Assembly: GCA_016200035.1 (NCBI GenBank)
Contig: JACQFM010000108.1
Location: 1-10,923 of the forward strand
DNA: 10,923 bases
Origin: Nitrososphaerota archaeon
GTDB lineage: Archaea > Thermoproteota > Nitrososphaeria > Nitrososphaerales > Nitrosopumilaceae
Direction of reading: 5' to 3'
The translations under genes and the position numbers were made by a program. Positions 8,181 through 10,923 of this stretch are shown in pieces (within the stretch, counting starts at the first letter, position 1; every line of letters starts with the position of its first letter). Below the pieces are notes generated by a model that did not search any database, had not been told where the DNA came from, and was given only the letters and a program-made list of their open reading frames with translations.

Positions 8181-8639
8181 ATGACGGAGACAATCAAGTT
8201 AACGACTGACCAAATTAAACTAATGTCACTATTTCAAAATGTGACTGGTGCAACAGCTCGTGACTGCATTGAAGATGAAAAACTTGATAGAGTCATATTC
8301 GTTGTAAATCCGGGCAAAATGGGCCTGGCCATTGGAAAGGGAGGTACCACAATTAGAAATCTGCAAAATGTAGTAAAAAGAAATGTAGAACTAGTTGAAT
8401 ATTCAGAAGACCCAATCGAGTTTCTTAAAAATATCTTGAATCCTAAGCTAGTTTCTGAAGTAAAAATTAACAAGAGGTTAGATGGTTCGATGCAAGCAAT
8501 AGTGATGGTCGATCCTAAGAAAAAGGGTATAGTTGTTGGCAGAGAAGGGCGAAATGCTGAAAAGGCAAGACTTCTTGCCAAAAGATACTTTCAAATTTCG
8601 AGCGTACTCATACAAAGTCCAGAAAAAATAATGGAGTGA
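8181..8639 (+). CDS. nusA: Archaeal NusA-like transcription factor with two KH domains
   Basis: This 152-residue protein is the short archaeal form of NusA. It keeps the two RNA-binding KH domains and lacks the N-terminal polymerase-binding and S1 domains of bacterial NusA. The first KH domain has the loop IGKGG (51-55) in the context MGLAIGKGGTTIRNLQ. The second has VGREGR (119-124) in KGIVVGREGRNAEKAR. The opening EIVRLMSLF-type segment (here IKLTTDQIKLMSLFQNVTGA) is also typical. It is expected to bind single-stranded RNA; its precise part in archaeal elongation or termination is less settled than in bacteria. The ATG is fixed because an in-frame TGA at 8148-8150 is followed by no other plausible start. 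No Shine-Dalgarno is seen, consistent with a very short leader. It is followed after 4 bases by rps12, the normal archaeal order. Confidence 0.94.
   Translation: MTETIKLTTDQIKLMSLFQNVTGATARDCIEDEKLDRVIFVVNPGKMGLAIGKGGTTIRNLQNVVKRNVELVEYSEDPIEFLKNILNPKLVSEVKINKRLDGSMQAIVMVDPKKKGIVVGREGRNAEKARLLAKRYFQISSVLIQSPEKIME
8633..8636 (+). promoter_or_regulatory. Shine-Dalgarno site of rps12 inside the end of nusA
   Basis: GGAG covers the last sense codons of nusA and stands seven bases before the rps12 ATG. The site would be cleared as ribosomes finish nusA, so the two genes are probably translated in a coupled way. Confidence 0.55.
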
Positions 8640-8643
8640 TTGC

Positions 8644-9081
8644 ATGGCAAAGTCTCCCCTTGGATTGTTTGCTGGCAGAGTTTTAAAAGATAAAAGAAAA
8701 AAACAGAGATGGTCAATCGGCACTTATAAAAGAAGGAATTTGGGCCTTGACAAAAAAGCAAGTCCTTTGGGTGGTGCTCCACAAGCTCGAGGAATTGTTC
8801 TAGAAAAAGTTGGAATTGAGGCCAAGCAGCCAAACTCTGCTGTACGTAAGTGTGTTCGTGTTCAACTCATAAAAAATGGTAAGACTGTCACTGCATTTTT
8901 GCCAAAGGACGGTGCAATGAATTTTGTTGATGAACATGATGAAGTTCACGTAGAAGGAATGGGAGCGTCAATGGGTGGCGCTATGGGTGATATTCCTGGA
9001 GTTAGGTGGAAGGTATTCAAAGTAAACGGTACATCCCTAAAGGAGCTTGTTTACGGTAAGAAGGAAAAGCCAAGGAGATAG
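8644..9081 (+). CDS. rps12: Small-subunit ribosomal protein S12 (uS12)
   Basis: This 145-residue protein is uS12, placed at the decoding centre of the 30S subunit, where it helps monitor codon-anticodon pairing. The family core is plain: GAPQARGIVLEKVGIEAKQPNSAVRK, where K61-Q62-P63-N64-S65-A66 is the conserved loop that reaches the decoding site, then VRVQLIKNGKTVTAFLPKDGA, and the second conserved loop GDIPGVRW (115-122). The basic N-terminus (KDKRKKQRW) and C-terminus (KKEKPRR) suit rRNA contact. Its length matches archaeal and eukaryotic S12 (S23), longer than the bacterial protein. The ATG is 4 bases after the nusA stop, with GGAG at 8633-8636 upstream. It is followed after 2 bases by rps7, the near-universal S12-S7 pairing. 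Confidence 0.97.
   Translation: MAKSPLGLFAGRVLKDKRKKQRWSIGTYKRRNLGLDKKASPLGGAPQARGIVLEKVGIEAKQPNSAVRKCVRVQLIKNGKTVTAFLPKDGAMNFVDEHDEVHVEGMGASMGGAMGDIPGVRWKVFKVNGTSLKELVYGKKEKPRR
9074..9077 (+). promoter_or_regulatory. Shine-Dalgarno site of rps7
   Basis: GGAG, within AAGGAGAT, lies in the last codons of rps12 and ends six bases before the rps7 ATG at 9084. Good complementarity and spacing support that start and suggest coupled translation with rps12. Confidence 0.6.
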
Positions 9082-9083
9082 AA

Positions 9084-9683
9084 ATGGGAGAGACTAACAA
9101 CCTATTACTATTTAGAAAATGGGATCTTTCTAACATCGAGATGAAGGATCTGGGACTAAAAAATGCCATCTCCCTGAATAAGACTATAATGCCATTGACA
9201 TTTGGGCGTTCAGCTCTGAAGAGATTCAACAAGGCTGAGGTCAATATAGTAGAAAGGCTTGCAAACAAGCTGTTGCACTTCGGAAAAAAATACGCAAAAA
9301 ATACTGGCAGAATGGGAGGCAAGAAAACCCGTTCAATCAATACTGTAAAAGCAGCGCTTGAAATAATACACCTAAAAACAGGTAAAAACCCTATTCAAGT
9401 CTTAGTGCGAGCGATTGAAAATTCTGCTCCAAACGAGGATACGACCCGCATAGTTTATGGTGGTACAGTTTATCATGTTTCAGTTGATGTGGCACCCTTG
9501 CGAAGAGTAGATCTTGCGTTAAGATTCATTGCGGAGGGAGTAAGAGATGCGTCATTTTCTAATCCAAAGGCAATAGAGGAAAATCTGGCTGAGCATCTGA
9601 TATTGGCTGCCGGTAATGATATGAATGCGCCTTCCGTTAAAAAGAAAAATGAACTTGAAAGAATAGCAATGGCATCTAGATAA
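9084..9683 (+). CDS. rps7: Small-subunit ribosomal protein S7 (uS7)
   Basis: This 199-residue protein is uS7, a primary 16S rRNA binder that organises the head of the small subunit near the E site. The uS7 core is recognisable from about residue 50 on: NIVERLANKLL, the basic stretch GRMGGKKTRSI (75-85), NPIQVLVRAIENSAP (102-116), TTRIVYGGTVYHVSVDVAPLRR (120-141) with the conserved beta-hairpin, then LALRFIAEGVRDASF. The N-terminal 45 residues form the extension usual in archaea and eukaryotes (S5e), including IMPLTFGRSALKRF. The end (NELERIAMASR) is the typical helical tail. The start is set by GGAG six bases upstream. It is the last gene of its transcription unit: an AT-rich inverted repeat follows and the next gene, tRNA-Gln, is convergent. 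No elongation factor gene follows directly. Confidence 0.96.
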   Translation: MGETNNLLLFRKWDLSNIEMKDLGLKNAISLNKTIMPLTFGRSALKRFNKAEVNIVERLANKLLHFGKKYAKNTGRMGGKKTRSINTVKAALEIIHLKTGKNPIQVLVRAIENSAPNEDTTRIVYGGTVYHVSVDVAPLRRVDLALRFIAEGVRDASFSNPKAIEENLAEHLILAAGNDMNAPSVKKKNELERIAMASR

Positions 9684-9685
9684 AA

Positions 9686-9709
9686 TTATTTTTATTAAAT
9701 CAAAAATAA
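9686..9709. terminator. AT-rich inverted repeat between convergent rps7 and tRNA-Gln
   Basis: TTATTTTT (9686-9693) and AAAAATAA (9702-9709) are perfect 8-base inverted arms around an 8-base centre. Each strand therefore carries a T-tract as it leaves its gene: rps7 reading rightward and the tRNA reading leftward. U-rich stretches are the main archaeal termination signal, so this looks like a shared two-way terminator. The all-A/T stem is weak and the T-runs are probably what matters. Confidence 0.55.
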
Positions 9710-9745
9710 GTAGCCCGAGGCAGATTCGAACTGCCGTCTCCAGGT

Positions 9746-9760
9746 TTCCTCTCATAAGAT
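9746..9760 (-). other. Canonical tRNA intron (position 37/38)
   Basis: The 15 bases ATCTTATGAGAGGAA interrupt the anticodon loop between G37 and A38, the usual place of archaeal tRNA introns. The intron AGAG can pair with CTCT (positions 32-35) of the 5' exon, giving the 4-bp central helix of a bulge-helix-bulge motif for the tRNA splicing endonuclease. The 3' bulge GAAA has four bases and the 5' side opens to a loop, so this is a relaxed form. Confidence 0.8.
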
Positions 9761-9778
9761 CCAGAGCCTGGAATCCTT

Positions 9779-9793
9779 AACCCAAAATTGTTT
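9779..9793 (-). other. Predicted non-canonical intron in the tRNA D-loop
   Basis: The D-loop between GTCTAGTGG and AAGGATT has about 15 extra bases. Exon CCAA (9795-9792) can pair with TTGG (9785-9782), a 4-bp helix as in a bulge-helix-loop splice motif. Cutting anywhere over 9793-9779 to 9791-9777 gives the same D-loop, AGTGGCCAAGG. Removing 9795-9781 instead gives AGTGGTTAAGG. Both products are acceptable, so the exact ends are open; the presence of an insertion is not. Confidence 0.62.
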
Positions 9794-9838
9794 GGCCACT
9801 AGACTATCGGGCTACCGAAACGAGTTGAACTGGTTGAG

Positions 9839-9848
9839 AATATAATTA
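9839..9848 (-). promoter_or_regulatory. TATA-like box for tRNA-Gln
   Basis: Read on the minus strand the sequence is AATTATATTC-like, centred about 30 nt before the first tRNA base at 9813, so transcription would start within a few bases of the mature 5' end. The box overlaps the stop codon (9848-9846) of the upstream minus-strand gene. Confidence 0.5.
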
Positions 9849-10175
9849 TTTGGTACTAGTCTCTCGTATTGCAGTTGCATAATCGCAATCAGCTTTTAAT
9901 CGCATATATGGTATAAGTCTGTAATGTATCGAGTAAAGATCATTTTCTTTATACAGAATTCCCTTTAGCAAGAGTGATACGAAACCTCCAGCTATTCTTG
10001 ACGGAGGAATTTCCAACTTTTTGCAGATTTCATCTCGCTTCTTCTTATATTGTTCCATTGTAAAGCTGACGCTATTTAGCTCCAAAATTAAGGGCCACAT
10101 CACTTTTTCCCACGTAAATCTTCGATTTTCAGTCGCAGATGCATACTTACCCTTCTCCGTCAATATTAATAACAT
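9846..10175 (-). CDS. Small putative winged-helix protein, function unknown
   Basis: This 109-residue frame runs on the minus strand toward the tRNA gene. I do not recognise a named family. Its pattern suggests a winged-helix fold: a helix at about 22-33 (WEKVMWPLILEL), a charged helix at 39-54 (TMEQYKKKRDEICKKL), a possible recognition helix at 60-73 after the PPSR turn (IAGGFVSLLLKGIL), and a beta-wing at 74-88 (YKENDLYSIHYRLI). It has no signal peptide or membrane segment, so it is probably cytoplasmic and may bind DNA. The ATG at 10175 gives the longest frame; a TTG at 10163 is an alternative start that fits the TTATAA at 10189-10194 better. It diverges from the YkgJ-type gene with only about 30 bases between, so it could regulate that neighbour, but this is inference. 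Confidence 0.6.
   Translation of the reverse strand: MLLILTEKGKYASATENRRFTWEKVMWPLILELNSVSFTMEQYKKKRDEICKKLEIPPSRIAGGFVSLLLKGILYKENDLYSIHYRLIPYMRLKADCDYATAIRETSTK
10164..10172 (+). promoter_or_regulatory. Possible TATA box for the YkgJ-type gene
   Basis: TATTAATAA lies about 38 bases before the ATG at 10206 and would give a leader of about 12 nt. It falls inside the first codons of the divergent gene. A palindromic TTATAA at 10189-10194 is also present but is too close to the ATG to serve it. Weakly supported. Confidence 0.28.
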
Positions 10176-10205
10176 TCAAAAGTTCAGATTATAACTTATT
10201 ACTTG

Positions 10206-10913
10206 ATGAGTCAAGAACTTGAAGAATCTCTTAATCTTTTGTCAAATGATTGGTTTGTGGACCCAATCATAAAAAATTTCATTTTAGGCAATCGTAGTGA
10301 TGTTACGGATTTCGCCATAAAAGTAAGAGATGTTATCTTTCACATTCCTTATCTTACCAATGATGACTCTTACATATTATGGAAGTGCTACTGGCCTGAT
10401 TGTCATAACTGTTGTAACAGACAAGGAAGGCTGCCACTTACATCAAATGATCTAGTGACAATTAGCACGCGCTTGAAATATCAAAAGGTATCAGATTTTA
10501 TAAAAAATGAAACCAACATTGCTACGTGGCAGGAAAAGGGACCTTCGGACAATTCAGCCACGACAATGACCATGATTAATCTAAAACGAAAAAAGGACGA
10601 GTCGATAGAAGAAGACGGCACCCATATATCATGCAGATTTCTGGATGAAAAAGGGTATTGTGGCCTTCATCCGGCCAGACCTGGAGTTTGTTTTCTATAT
10701 CCATTTTCTTCTTGGCTGGAAAATGAAAGAGGTAGAGCAAGAGTACATGCAACTTTTCAATTCACAGGTGATTGTCCAGGCTTCTATCTTTCAAAATCTA
10801 TAGGCACAATGAAAGAAATCCTTCTCGAATATTCAAAAATAATTTATGACTATAATATGAGTTCAAACAGGACAACGCGTGAAAACTTTGGATTTGTCAC
10901 CATTGGATTTTAA
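10206..10913 (+). CDS. YkgJ-type CxxxxCxxCC metal-binding domain protein
   Basis: This 235-residue protein fits the YkgJ (zinc/iron-chelating) domain. Its Cys cluster C61-x4-C66-x2-C69-C70 is followed by C143, the segment YCGLHPARPGVCFLYPF (C152, H155, R158-P159, C162, P166) and C190 in GDCPGF. The Cys cluster followed by CxLHxxRPxxC is the family mark; members probably bind a metal or Fe-S cluster, and most have no proven function. The first gap is four residues rather than the usual two or three. About 60 residues precede the cluster and 45 follow C190, more than a minimal domain; the C-terminus ends in FGFVTIGF. No signal peptide or membrane helix is visible. ATG 10206 is preferred; TTG 10203 just before it is in frame. 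It diverges from the small winged-helix gene. Confidence 0.82.
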   Translation: MSQELEESLNLLSNDWFVDPIIKNFILGNRSDVTDFAIKVRDVIFHIPYLTNDDSYILWKCYWPDCHNCCNRQGRLPLTSNDLVTISTRLKYQKVSDFIKNETNIATWQEKGPSDNSATTMTMINLKRKKDESIEEDGTHISCRFLDEKGYCGLHPARPGVCFLYPFSSWLENERGRARVHATFQFTGDCPGFYLSKSIGTMKEILLEYSKIIYDYNMSSNRTTRENFGFVTIGF

Positions 10914-10923
10914 GCTCTAGCAA

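Larger units (their letters stand above)
9711..9813 (-). tRNA. tRNA-Gln (anticodon CUG) with two predicted introns
   Basis: On the minus strand a 7-bp acceptor stem AGCCCGA/TCGGGCT with discriminator A encloses a full cloverleaf. The T-arm is GGCAG-TTCGAAT-CTGCC, the variable loop AGAC, and the anticodon stem CCAGG/CCTGG with loop CTCTGGA, giving anticodon CTG, which reads CAG (Gln). The D-stem is GTC/GAT. The gene is 103 nt where 73 are needed. The surplus sits in two places: 15 nt in the anticodon loop after G37 and 15 nt in the D-loop. Removing both yields a regular 73-nt tRNA. The first pair A1-U72 is the feature by which the archaeal amidotransferase GatDE tells tRNA-Gln from tRNA-Glu. 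CCA is not encoded. The gene is convergent to rps7. Confidence 0.9.

Noticed and set aside
9711..9813. Reading the tRNA as Pro (anticodon TGG) by shifting the loop by one base
   Set aside because: The CCAGG/CCTGG stem and U33 fix the loop as CTCTGGA, so the anticodon is CTG; a shifted loop breaks the stem. The A1-U72 pair also fits Gln.
9711..9813. A single 30-nt intron in the tRNA
   Set aside because: The surplus bases are at two separate sites, D-loop and anticodon loop, with the D-stem 3' strand and anticodon stem 5' strand between them.
1..10923. CRISPR array, insertion sequence, integrase site or defence system
   Set aside because: No repeated spacer-like units, transposase-like frame, or terminal inverted repeats flanking a gene were seen; most of the window is conserved housekeeping genes.

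Overview
The window comes from an archaeon, most likely an ammonia-oxidising member of the Nitrososphaerota (Thaumarchaeota), probably near Nitrosopumilales. The evidence is the archaeal gene order rpoH-rpoB-rpoA-rpl30e-nusA-rps12-rps7, an undivided RpoB, and above all an undivided RpoA: the A' and A'' parts, separate genes in most other archaea, are one 1264-residue protein here. The DNA is AT-rich, several starts are TTG, and promoters look like archaeal TATA boxes. Species was not determined; no database search was possible.

Layout. 1-221 (minus strand) is the 5' end of a secreted protein with a signal peptide. 222-402 is a divergent intergenic region holding TATA-like sequences for both directions, a nine-codon upstream ORF, and a strong Shine-Dalgarno site for rpoH. 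403-8109 is a tightly packed transcription block: rpoH, rpoB, rpoA and rpl30e, with junctions that abut or overlap. 8110-8180 holds T-tracts and a TATA box, so the block probably ends, at least partly, after rpl30e and transcription restarts for 8181-9683: nusA, rps12, rps7. At 9684-9710 an AT-rich inverted repeat separates rps7 from a convergent tRNA-Gln(CUG) gene at 9711-9813.

The tRNA gene appears to contain two introns of about 15 nt, one at the canonical 37/38 position and one in the D-loop. Upstream of it, also on the minus strand, is a small putative winged-helix protein (9846-10175). This faces a plus-strand CxxxxCxxCC protein of the YkgJ type (10206-10913), with only about 30 bp between them.

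The main genes work together in gene expression: RpoH, RpoB and RpoA are RNA polymerase subunits, NusA is a transcription-associated RNA-binding protein, and L30e, S12 and S7 are ribosomal proteins. I found no mobile element, CRISPR array, intein, or clear sign of an undescribed multi-gene system. The twice-interrupted tRNA and the divergent winged-helix/YkgJ pair are the parts most worth a second look.
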